Below are positions 20,722-30,145 of a stretch of DNA of 64,000 nucleotides, one piece after another; the stretch's first letter is position 1, and every line of letters starts with the position of its first letter. This DNA comes from Blepharisma stoltei. Lineage: Eukaryota > Ciliophora > Heterotrichea > Heterotrichida > Blepharismidae. Under the pieces are notes generated by a model. The model was given only the letters and a program-made list of their open reading frames with translations. It was not told the DNA's origin and searched no databases. The position numbers and the translations under genes were made by a program. The stretch lies in NCBI GenBank assembly GCA_914767885.1, contig CAJZBQ010000063.1:484001-548000 (forward strand), given 5' to 3'.

Positions 20722-21282
20722 ATGACTGTAGTCCCTTCAAATGCGAAAAATTCACTAAATCCCACATGATCTTCGTTTCCACAATCATATATTCAAAGGT
20801 GTGACGAGCCTCCCCACCCTTGTAGCTGGGCAATCCCGGGACCTTGCTGAAAAGAGGATTGATTTCGGTAATGTGCATCTGGCCTGGTTCTACCCGAACC
20901 GGCCAAGTGCAATGTCGGACAGCCAACCACATGCCACATCCAGGTCAAGGTTTTACCTCGAAGAATACTGATGCTCAAGATTGGAAAGGAAGTTTCTGCA
21001 AAACCAGTGAGATTCCCTTGGCCAATGGGATCAATAGCAGATGTTTATCCTGGTTTTGAGTTTCCATTTCTGCCAACAGGTGACCAGAAATTTTATTTTT
21101 CGAATTTTCTGGAAAATGAACGCTATTTACCACATTCGGTGACCGAGCGCCTGGTCATGTGGGAGAACAAGCCTTCATCAATGACGAATCGCAATCTAGA
21201 CCCGAAAAAACTTAAAAGCAAGGAGAAGATGGTTAAGGAGATAAATGAAACATGTGAAGACCTAAATGGAGCTTTTCGATAA
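20722..21282 (+). CDS. hypothetical protein, split by a GC-rich insert
   Basis: ATG 20722 opens MTVVPSNAKNSLNPTW and continues to about 20803; the frame resumes near 20975 as KIGKEVSAKPVRFPWPMG and ends at TAA 21280-21282 (ENKPSSMTNRN, then a Lys-rich end). About 130 aa after removal of the insert. No family recognised. UGA=Trp at NPTW. The 3' end lies 11 bp from the convergent stop of the gene at 21294, so transcripts must overlap. Confidence 0.55.
20803..20978. mobile_element. GC-rich insert (SINE-like), probable IES
   Basis: About 175 bp starting GGTGTGACGAGCC and holding the self-complementary GGTTCTACCCGAACC. Composition matches the other retroposon inserts. Flanks share only a weak TCAA-AG/TCAAGA repeat and I could not fix the junction by frame, so the edges are approximate. 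Confidence 0.5.
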
Positions 21283-21293
21283 TTTTAATTAAT

Positions 21294-22776
21294 TTAAATC
21301 TTGCTTCCCCAATCATATGTATACCCTAATCCTGTCCATGGCGAATTATCATAAATTTCTTCGTTTCTAAAAGATTTTTCAAATTTGTTACAAAGCCACT
21401 TAAAGTGCTCAGTGTTAATTTTCACTCACTTTTGCGATACCTGATCAAATGATTCCGCGCAATACCAAGGACTATTATCGGTCTGATTAACCTGACCTTT
21501 CATTTGTATATCTAATTGGCACTCCTTATCAGAAATTTCAGGATCTGGGCATCCTCTGAAAATTTTCTTTAAATCTACATAAACCTCTATCATTCCTGTC
21601 ATATCAGAGTCTGGGGGAAATCCTAAAGCTTGAATGACCCTTTTTGTTTTATAAAAAGTATACGTTTTACACTCTTCCTGCAAAAAAGGATACACAGTGA
21701 GCATTGTGTCTTCTTTAAGCTCAAATTTATCTCCAGAGTTATAGCTCCCTCCTCTTGGCTTCAAAAGGGAAAAATCCTATTTTGTAGAAATCGAATTTGT
21801 CTAATATTTACTTTTTTTGCATGAAAAATTTACATTTAATTGTAGTAATGAGATTTAGCATATTATATTATATTAGGATAAATTACATTCTAAAACATAA
21901 TTTTAAAATTAAATTAGATTTTCCTATTATAATATCTACAAATTTATAGTGATTTACACTATGTAGCACGGGGCTTTTTTGGCTGGAACTTGAGCCAAAA
22001 AAGCCCTGCGCTACATAGTGTAAGTCACAAAATATTGTTTTACAGCACAGAAATATATTTTTTAAATATACAAGCAAATATCCTTATAGCTAAACAAGAG
22101 AGGAGTAAGGATAATAATCTATCCGATCAGATATAACCATAAGTACATTTCCGTCCTTATCAAAAGTAAGATCAGAGTTATCAGTTTTAATTGCTACTAA
22201 ATCTTTTACAATTTTTTCTTTTGTTGGCTCTTGGGCATCTGTTAAAGCATCAGCATAAGCTTTACAGTCTGGATCATCTTCACATTCCCCTGAAGGCTGC
22301 TGTATTTCTTCAAAAGCTACTGCAAATAAAAGAAAAATTCCTAATAAAAGTTTAAGAAATAAAATAGTGACGAGCTGAAACTGGAATCCAAAGCGCACTA
22401 CTATGGAGCAGGTAGGAGCCATCCTGATGACTGAAAACAGGGTATCTATCCCCTTTGAAGTAGACCTTCAGGCTTGTTTATCCCCGAAGGGTTTCCTGTT
22501 CGTAGCCAAATGGGCTCGACAGGTTTTGCCTATAACCTGCTTTTTCCTTGTCGTTACCATGAAGAAGCACCCTACAGATGTGCTCTGCCCAAGGGAGCTG
22601 CTCTCTTGGACAGGTGGTTCAGGCTGGAAATCCAAAAATGGTATCTTCAATTCTCCTCATTCGAGCTCAGAGGTATATGGATGCGGCTATGAGCGAGTCA
22701 AAGGCTTGCGGGCTTACCCGCTTATGGCCTTTTGATCGTTTAATTAATTTATTTAATTTAATAAGAGTTTATTCAT
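21294..22776 (-). CDS. secreted protein of unknown function (two IESs, one splitting the signal peptide)
   Basis: With both intervening segments removed the frame starts at ATG 22776 and ends at TAA 21294-21296, about 240 aa. The start MNKLLLGIFLLFAVAF is a typical signal peptide that exists only after removal of the retroposon at 22355. The mature part has paired cysteines (GECEDDPDCKAY, EECKTYTFYK, RGCPDPEISDKEC, WYCAES) and ends with SPWTGLGYTYDWGSKI. I do not recognise the family. Without the deletion the alternative start within the insert would give a much poorer leader. Confidence 0.75.
21742..22108. mobile_element. MITE-ended IES enclosing a foldback palindrome
   Basis: The left edge TAGCTCCCTCC and right edge GAGAGGAGTAA are MITE-like. 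Inside, 21955-22025 is a near-perfect palindrome (ACTATGTAGC...GGCTTTTTTGGCTGGAACT and its inverse). TA-to-TA removal restores DRIDYYPYNSGDKFELK in the secreted-protein gene. The core is too diverged to orient. Confidence 0.75.
22342..22771 (+). mobile_element. SINE-like retroposon with 13-bp target duplication, IES
   Basis: A 404-bp GC-rich insert (22355-22758) begins AGAAATAAAATAGTGACG, the same start as the insert at 7734-8140 in its own orientation, and near its end has CGCTTATGGCC as that element does. Flanks are TAATAAAAGTTTA and TAATAAGAGTTTA (12/13 identical). Removal joins the ATG and first residues MNKLLL to GIFLLFAVAF. Confidence 0.88.
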
Positions 22777-22797
22777 ATTATTTATCTTTATTAATCT

Positions 22798-25170
22798 TTA
22801 TAAGCAGTCTTTAGTAATCAAATCGTGATATCGATCCATACCTTTCTTTCTGCCATCATAAATCCATTGGAAATTAGTCCTGCTGAAAATTTTATTAAAA
22901 TCAGCACCATAGAGTAAGGCATATTCTAAGTCTACTACATCTTTGATGAATTTTGTGTTGAGCTCTTTTTTCATTTCGTTTTTTTCTGTGATACAAGGAG
23001 TTAAGTTTGCTTCCAAGAACCACAGATGTAGATTTTGATCTAATATGAAGTCAAAGCCCATTATTTCAAACACTCCTGGGTGCTTTAAAAGCTTTGATAG
23101 GTTCATTCTGACTATATGAAACATTGCGCGCTTTATTGAGGCTCTGAGGTAAGAATCCATTCATCCTTTTTTTACTAATCTTTCCTATTTTTAAATAATT
23201 ATTTAAGAATATAATAAATTAAAAATATTTGTTATTGAAAGAGGGATTAAGTTATTTTCTATCAAATATTCTTCAAGATGCTGATAACTCCACCCTTGGT
23301 CAATCAGCGCTTCTTCTTTTTCTTTTCCCGTGACATTTTTTGATTCTAAAAATCCTTGTGCTACATCTAAGTTAGTCAAATGTTTTGATCTATCACCAGA
23401 CGTCGAGTTATAATCATCAAGAGTTATCCTCGCAAATCCATCATGATAAAGAATTATTAGTGGGTCCATGCTCGCTATAAACATATAAGCCCTAAAATCA
23501 AACTTTTTCCCATTAATCAGAAACGGATACTTTATATATTTTTGAGCAAGAAATCCAGCAGCTTCATTGCATTTATTTCCGTAGTCATACTCTTTTAAAG
23601 CTAAATGTGCAGTTTTTGAATCAATAAGTTGGATTCCTTGTCCATTATGGCTATATCTGCTTTTTTTCACAACCCAATTCACTCCTTCACGGTCTTTATC
23701 GTCATTTAGCCTATTAAAAAATTCTTTGCATTGATTTTCGTCACTTAAATCCAAGCTATATGGCATTACCATCCATGGATTAAAGCACTGCATTCTCCCA
23801 ACATAATGTTTCGTATAATTCCTAAAGGTGTTTATAGTTGTGTCCTTATAATTTATATTTTCATTGCCAGGAATATGATTATATCTTTGTCCTTGGCATA
23901 AGAAATGTTTTCCAATTTCATGAAATTCGTGTCATAAGGGTTCGTGATGGAAAAATAGATTGATATTAGGCTTCAACTTTTCGTAAGGGTGCCTTTCTGG
24001 GTTCATTCTTGTAAAATGCTCAGTCATGGAGAGTGTGGAAATTCGATTTAAAATTTTTTTGGGGAATGTATTGTTATTGAAATCTGAAAAAATTATTCTT
24101 TGCTGCTTTATAGGCAGACCGTCTTGGTCTAATGTGATAAGATGGTCTTGCTGGTAGTTCATAACATATTCGCAATAATTGTTGTCGTTGACTATGTTTT
24201 GATGCTTAATTTTTAGTTCTAACTTCTTCCCTTCTTGAATGAGCAAAAAATGTTGCTCACCAGTTGGGTCAATTGTTTTTGTTTTATTAAATTTTTTTTC
24301 AAAATTAAAAAATCCAAATACAGTAATTTCTAACTCCCCCCCCCCCCTCCGTGAGCGAACAAAAAAAAAATTTTGTTCGCTCACGGAGGGGGTTAATTTT
24401 TTTTTTTTAAAAAAAATTTATATATAAATTTTATAAAAAATATTTTTTTTCGAAATTTAAAAAAAATCCTAATTTGCAAAAATTGGGAAGCAAATATTAA
24501 TTTAATTTGCAAAATTTATGTTTTAAAACGCAATTTGTTTAAAATTAAAAAGAATTAGCTCTAGATTTCATTATACTAATTATCACTTATATATCAAAAT
24601 TTTTTTCCATTAAAATTTTTTCTATTAAAAAAAATTTTTGTTCACTCACGGAGGGTGGGTTTTTGGTCAAAAAATGGCGATTTTTCTAATGGTTTTGTTC
24701 GCTCACGGAGGGGGGGGGGGGAGTAAGCAAATATTAATTTAATTTGTAAATTATGTTTAAGCAGGATGATAGAGGTTTCATTATAGTAATTATCATTTAT
24801 ATATTAAAATATTTTTCATAAAAAATTTTTTGTTCGCTCATGGAAGGGTCCATTTTTCCTAATAAATAGAGATTTCCAATGGTTTGCTCGCCCACAGATA
24901 GGGATATAAGGTAGAAAGGTAGTTTTTTCAAGGTTCAGTTAGAGCTCAAGGCTGCTTTGGGGCATCTTCATATTCAATAACAAAAACTCTTGGATTAAAG
25001 AAATACTCATAAATTCCTAAAATTCAAAAATTAACCAAAAGCAAAGTATATCAATTTTCATCCTTTAAACTTAAATTTAAAGCTAATAATAGAGAATTAA
25101 TAATTTTTTTGTTAATTATGCTGACTCTATAAATATGAAATATTATAGCTATAGGTGTCTTAAAATTCAT
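22798..25170 (-). CDS. tubulin tyrosine ligase-like (TTLL) enzyme, split by a nested MITE pair and a short IES
   Basis: ATG 25170 (preceded in frame by TAA) opens MNFKTPIAIIFHIYRVS; the product is about 548 aa after removing 24220-24906 and 23178-23216. The TTL ATP-grasp core is clear: VNWVVKKSRYSHNGQGIQLI (ATP lysine and glycine loop), KKFDFRAYMFIASMDPLII, YHDGFARIT, GWMDSYLRASIK, and FDFILDQNLHLWFLEANLTP with the metal-binding E-x-N. N-terminal ~250 residues include RVFVIEYEDAPKQPW and lack a recognised domain. Adds amino acids (Glu, Gly or Tyr) to tubulin tails or a related protein; substrate not predictable. Confidence 0.85.
23178..23216. other. very short IES (39 bp), predicted
   Basis: Three in-frame stops separate TNIFNL from VKKGWMDSYL in the TTL core. 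TA-to-TA removal of 39 bp joins them; TTL relatives have a continuous helix here. A 42-bp alternative exists because of tandem TTA. Confidence 0.55.
24220..24909. mobile_element. older MITE copy containing a younger one (IES within IES)
   Basis: The outer, diverged forward copy starts after TAA 24220 (CTTCTTCCCTTCTTGAATGAGC and its hairpin partner GCTCACCAGTTGGGTCAAT), is interrupted at 24331-24723, resumes with the core AGCAAATATTAATTTAATTT at 24727, and ends GCTCGCCCACAGATAGGGA before TAA 24907. TA-to-TA deletion of the whole 687 bp gives KNYLSTLELKIKHQ in the TTLL gene. Confidence 0.88.
24331..24726 (+). mobile_element. full-length MITE nested in the older MITE
   Basis: 390-bp copy (24334-24723) with TAA duplications. 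Canonical layout: C tract, CTCCGTGAGCGAAC and its inverse forming a ~45-nt hairpin, AT-rich core, internal GTTCACTCACGGAGGGTGG, 3' end GTTCGCTCACGGAGGGG-GAG. Nearly identical to the copies at 25598, 35001 and 47225. Confidence 0.95.
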
Positions 25171-25594
25171 ATTGATTTTAATAGAAATTTAAATGGCGCT
25201 ATTAAAGATATTTATGAAGAAAATATATTGAAATAAAGAAAATATAGAGGAAATTAGGAAAATTTTTCATTCTCATAATAGAATTTAAAGAAATAAAATT
25301 TAAAATTTTTTTTTTAATTTTTTTATATATTTGAAGTATATTCAATATAAGTTGAAAACATTTGATCAGCGCTATTATTAATTAATTTTCCAAATTTATT
25401 AAAAAGAAGCATATTTATGTTAAAATATGATTAACTATTAAAAAACTATGCAATTTTCATTTTGTCAATACTTTCAGCACATTTCGAATTGATAACAAAA
25501 AAATCTTTTATAAAAATGGTTCCCGATAAATCACGTATATAAAAATATATAATTATCTTAATTGAATAAATATATAAGTTTGATTTTCTAAAAC
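25171..25594. other. intergenic, AT-rich
   Basis: Upstream region of the TTLL gene. No coding frame or repeat recognised. Confidence 0.5.
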
Positions 25595-25984
25595 TTACTC
25601 CCCCCCCCCCTCCGTGAGCGAACAAAAAAATTTTGTTCGCTCACGGAGGGGGGTTAATTTTTTTTTTTAAAAAAAATTTATATATAAATTTTATAAAAAA
25701 TATTTTTTTCGAAATTTAAAAAAATCCTAATTTGCAAAAATTGGGAAGCAAATATTAATTTAATTTGCAAAATTTATGTTTTAAAACGCAATTTGTTTAA
25801 AATTAAACAGAATTAGCTCTAGATTTCATTATACTAATTATCACTTATATATCAAAATTTTTTTCCATTAAAATTTTTTCTATTAAAAAAATTTTTGTTC
25901 ACTCACGGGAGGGTGGGTTTTTGGTCAAAAAATGGCGATTTTTCTAATGGTTTTGTTCGCTCACGGAGGGGGGGGAGGGAGTTA
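25595..25984 (+). mobile_element. full-length MITE, intergenic
   Basis: 384-bp forward copy between TTA duplications (25595-97, 25982-84), sequence nearly identical to the copy at 24334-24723, hence recently mobile. Lies between the divergent TTLL and phosphatase genes, about 350 bp upstream of the latter. Confidence 0.95.
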
Positions 25985-26336
25985 GTAATTATTATTTATA
26001 AATGAATAAAACCGTTAAGAAATGGAAATTATTATCATTAATTTCTGGCAAATTTTGAGGATAATTTCGATTAGCAAACAAATTTCAGATAAATTCTAAT
26101 TTAAAATAACATATAAGCTGAATGTCTATGATTTAATATTTTAATATATCGAAACATTATTTAGCAAATTATGTTTTATTCTGCTCAGAATAATTATAGA
26201 AACTTCAGAACATCAATAGATCTAGACATTTCTCGATAAAACTAAGTTTTTATAGTGTTTTAAGAATCAAACTCCCATTACTGATAAAAAATATCCATAA
26301 CTTATCAGCAATATTTCCTCAAATATAATTTAAAAA

Positions 26337-27164
26337 ATGGAAATAGACAACCAAGAACAGTTTAACCTAGTAAAATCTGCTGGATGCGACCTCATTACTT
26401 CAGCTAGATTTTCAGAGGCTTCGCAGACAGTTTACCAAATCCAAACATGCAAAAATATTCCTTGTGGAATAAATTGTGAAAATGTTGAGGTCGAAATAGA
26501 AGATGACTCACAAACAATGGACACAGAAACTGAACCAGAAGATATTCCTTCTCAGTCTTTTGTCGCTGAAGAACAACAGCCGTTGTCAATAAAACCGCTT
26601 TTACCAATGAAAACTAGACGAACACATAGGCAGACTTTAGTGCTAGATTTAGATGAGACTTTAGTCCATAGTGAAATAAAACCTTTTTCTACAGCAAATT
26701 TAATAGTAAACATTTTTTATCAAGACAGACCATGCTCCATTTATGTGAGCTTCAGACCTGGATTATTCCGATTCTTAGAAGCAGTATCACAAAGATTTGA
26801 AGTCGTTTTATTTACTGCTTCCCATAAATGCTACGCAGAACAAGTCTTAAAATTTATAGACCCAGACATGAAACTTATGAAATATAGACTTTACAGAGAA
26901 AACTGTGCAGAGTCAAATGGAGTCTTCCTTAAAGACTTAAGAATGCTAGGGCGAGACTTAAGAGAAGTTATCATTGTTGATAACTCAGTGCAAGCTTTTT
27001 CACTGCAGCCTGACAATGGGATTCCTATTTCTTCGTGGTATAATGATATGATGGACAGAGAATTGTACAGGACTGTTGAGATTCTTGATGAATTGCAGCG
27101 AGTGGGTGATGTACGAGAAGTACTTCATCAAAAGTTTAATATCTCAAATAACTTAATTAACTAA
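26337..27164 (+). CDS. SCP/FCP1-type (HAD) protein phosphatase
   Basis: 275 aa, uninterrupted. The catalytic HAD motif LVLDLDETLVHSE (nucleophile Asp, DxDxT) is at about residue 101, followed by VSFRPGLFRFLEAVSQRFEV, VVLFTASHKCYAEQVL, YRLYRENC, LKDLRMLGRDLREVIIVDNS and a closing QPDNGIPISSWYND, all in family order. N-terminal ~95 residues are acidic and unstructured. Family members dephosphorylate the RNA polymerase II CTD or SMAD/other phosphoserines; the substrate here is unknown. A second family member lies at 60244-61500. Confidence 0.92.
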   Translation: MEIDNQEQFNLVKSAGCDLITSARFSEASQTVYQIQTCKNIPCGINCENVEVEIEDDSQTMDTETEPEDIPSQSFVAEEQQPLSIKPLLPMKTRRTHRQTLVLDLDETLVHSEIKPFSTANLIVNIFYQDRPCSIYVSFRPGLFRFLEAVSQRFEVVLFTASHKCYAEQVLKFIDPDMKLMKYRLYRENCAESNGVFLKDLRMLGRDLREVIIVDNSVQAFSLQPDNGIPISSWYNDMMDRELYRTVEILDELQRVGDVREVLHQKFNISNNLIN

Positions 27165-27499
27165 AGCTACTGTTTATATATTTTGTAATCTTATGCAAAT
27201 AATATTCTGTAAGAAACCTATTTAGATTATCGAAAATTATTCTATTTAAAAATTTTATTTGACATGCTCTAATGTGCTAAAAAAATTTAGAATATTTAAT
27301 TAAACAAAAATAATTGTCAATATTTATATTGAAATTAAATTATTAATTTTATATACAAACACTAATTATTATTTAAACTTTGATCAATTCTCTCATACAG
27401 AAAATGAGAAATAAATCTTAAATTAAGGCAGATGCAAAATTTCTTATTTAAACTGCCATAATAAGAAAGTAATTACCATTAGTTAAAGAAATTAATAAA

Positions 27500-29225
27500 T
27501 AATGTCAGGCATGATTCCAAACTATATTCTCCTAAATTAGGACATTTGATATGGAGATGATGGGAAAGCTTATCCAAATAAAAGCCTTGATCTCAGGTCT
27601 CCGAAGAGATGGGTCGAAACTGTCAAAATTCTCTCGTCATAGTGTATAAATGGCTTGATAAATAGCTTTTATCTTCTTTAGAGAGCATCGGAACCTGTTC
27701 TCTAGGCCAGCAACAATTTATAAGCTCCAAGAGCCTAACCCACATAAAAGCGAAATTCAAAGAAGGTACATTAGAGGAATATTCTTTATCAAAATTCAAT
27801 GTAATTTCATATCAGAATCCGACCCAGAAACTATTTCGAGAACTGATCATTTCTGCTGAACTATTCTCTAGCAATCAGATTTATTTCTTATGAAGCTTGG
27901 GGTGATTCTGACTATGGATTTGCTGATTTTGGGCCTGACTTTATATGCTTTGATAAGACAGAGAAGACGCCAGATCATTCCTTATAAGTGGCATCAGCCA
28001 AGAAAATTCCGGAATAATGGCAGTTCAGAAAGAAAAAAGGCATACCTATGAAGATGGAGATTTTGTGGTCTTTAAAGAAGTCCAAGGGATAGAATAGCTC
28101 AATAATCCCCACCTAGGCCTATAAAAGTTCTTTGTCTACACCTTTTCTATTGAAGACTCAGCTGGCTATCAAGCTGTTAATCGTTAATTATACTGATAAG
28201 AGAAGCAACATGTCAGGTACATGAAGACCTTATTCTTTCATGATGCTCCACCACTGCTCAGGTTTTGCATTGTTACTCATTCAGGACAAGAGCTTGCAGT
28301 CACTCTCTAAAAGTCCCTTTTATCGAGTCAGCAAGTTGCCTTCAATGAAAAGTTCCAAGAATTGAATTGTCAGGTAAGCTGTCAAATAATATAAAAACTT
28401 GAAGCCCAGGATGCAACGCTTGAAATCGCGCTGCTTTTTAAGTACTCATTTAGACAAGTTATGTCCTCTTACACTCCAGGGAGAAATCTTTCTAAAATCC
28501 TGCCACACATACCAATAAGGAAAAAACGCCTCAGGATAGCCCCAGTAAAATTTGGCCAGATTTACACATCACGAGCTACTTTCCCTTTTTCAAGGTCTCC
28601 GACCTCGATAAGACACTAGCTATACGAGTTAAGAGTTCGGCTCAATTTATCACACCATTTAATCTATATGAATATCAAGCTTACCAAAATGATAATGCAG
28701 AGCAATTCAGAAATGCCTTTGCAAATCTTATTTTTACTTAATCCTCAATTAATTATTTAATCTTTTTAATTACTATTGCTCTCGTTAAATGAATTTTGTG
28801 TTAGATTTAAAAAAGCAACCGCCTTTATAAAATTTTCTATCTTTACTTCTTATTAAACACTGAGTTAGTAAGCCATACCCACCAATAAGAGCAAGAAGCA
28901 TGGCTTGCAAACCTATTCTTTATGCACTAGTAGTGCTTATCCAGAAAGCTTTTCAAAATGGGATAAAATGACTGCTAAAGGCCCTTGCGCTTTGAAAGAA
29001 TTCCTCAAGCTTGAAACGGAACATTAGTTAAAGATTACCATGATATCATTTGATAAAGTTTCTCTACAGTCACTATTGACCAACAAGCAGGTCGAAAGGC
29101 TGCCTCAGAAAAGGCCTTTATCAAAATATAAGTGGTGAAAAATCGTTGAAGGAAGAAGACACTTAGCCATAATAGTTTTTTGTGAAGGCTTAGAATAATA
29201 TGTTAGAACTGCAATTCCAGTAATC
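27500..29225 (+). pseudogene. UBA1: decayed ubiquitin-activating enzyme (UBA1/E1)
   Basis: No long frame survives, but translated fragments on this strand follow E1 order: an N-terminal adenylation-like ALISGLRRDGSKLSKFSRH near 27580, AWGDSDYGFADFGPD (27900), a block HTYEDGDFVVFKEVQGIE resembling the E1 FVxFxEVxGM segment (28045), LGLxKFFVYTFSIEDSAGY (28110), and a C-terminal ubiquitin-fold piece SFSKWDKMTAKGPC-ALKEF plus LKITMIS (28945-29045). Stops and frameshifts occur every 50-100 nt. GC content is higher than in surrounding intergenic DNA, as expected of former coding sequence. Assignment rests on recalled family motifs. Confidence 0.65.
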
Positions 29226-29284
29226 AAATACACTTTTTGATAATTTAAAAATCATTAATTAGGATAAAAAAATTATAATCATAA

Positions 29285-30120
29285 ATGGGTTGCAATCATT
29301 CCAAAGACCCATATGACAAGCACACTGTAGAGAACCAAAAACTTTCCCAATACGAAAAGAAGCTTGGACTCAACAAATATTCAATTTCCAGCTACGAAAT
29401 TGCTATCAGAAGAATTTCCAATGCAGTCAATCTTCCAGAGATCGTAATTTCTCAATTTCAGCATTCTCTTGATCTGCAGCTTAAGCGTGAATATAAAGAA
29501 GCCTTATCGTCATTTCTTTCAACCTCCCCAACAACCAGCATAGCAAAATTGTTAGTCTCAGCAATTCTATTTGGAAAAGGCACTGACCGTGAAAAAGGGG
29601 AAGCCCTTTGGTTTGCCTTCGACAAAGACGCCTCAGAAGTTCTCCCTCTTGCCTCTATCAAAGATATGGTAAAGACAATCCTGCAGTGTTCGTTTATAGT
29701 TACTTTAGATTCTGCGATAAAAGTTGAGTTTTACAATACAAATCGATTGACAACCTGGAAAAGCAAACTTCTAGAGAGAATGTCCAGCTTAGAGGTCAAG
29801 CTTGCTAAATCCCTCTTTAGTCATGCAAAAATATTGGAAATCCTACTCTTTTAATTAATTATCCCATTTAAGCGTCCATGTTCATAAGTAATAAGATTAT
29901 AATGAAGTTCTATTAAACTTTAAATAAATACAAATGGAAGAGTAAATATTTTCTACAAGAACAGCCAACAGTCTCCAAAGCCGATTTTTTAGAAAAAATG
30001 AAAAAACCTGATGGATTTATCACGAATCCGGAATATATTAGAAGCATGCTTGAGCACACCCAGGTGATCCCTGACAAGTTTGCTAACCCTTTTAAGGCGA
30101 TGAAAATTACAAAACTTTAA
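29285..30120 (+). CDS. small protein with N-myristoylation/palmitoylation-type start
   Basis: Starts MGCNHSKDPYDKH, the Gly2-Cys3 pattern of dual acylated membrane-anchored proteins. Helical throughout (about 252 aa), no family recognised. The frame closes at TAA near 29852; a TA-to-TA removal of 77 bp (29846-29922) joins KILEIL to NKYKWKSKYFLQEQ and continues to TAA 30118, ending FANPFKAMKITKL. The C-terminal FLEKMKKPDGFITNPEY has an EF-hand-like look without a complete loop. The next gene, a palmitoyltransferase, starts 26 bp downstream. Confidence 0.7.
29846..29922. other. short IES (77 bp), predicted
   Basis: AT-rich unique segment with several stops in all frames, bounded by TA (29844-45 and 29921-22); removal keeps the frame of the 29285 gene. 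Confidence 0.55.
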
Positions 30121-30145
30121 ATAAATCAGCATTAATTGATTAAAT

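Noticed and set aside
20307-20804. 165-codon plus-strand frame
   Set aside because: It runs through the GC-rich SINE-like insert and into unrelated flank; no protein character, and the GC-rich insert creates long open frames by chance.
22403-22814. Several overlapping 60-110 codon frames on both strands
   Set aside because: All lie within the retroposon 22355-22758, whose removal restores a real gene; open frames reflect GC richness only.
27500-29225. Live E1 gene hidden by many IESs
   Set aside because: Stops and frameshifts are too frequent and lack paired TA edges that would restore a continuous frame; decay is simpler.
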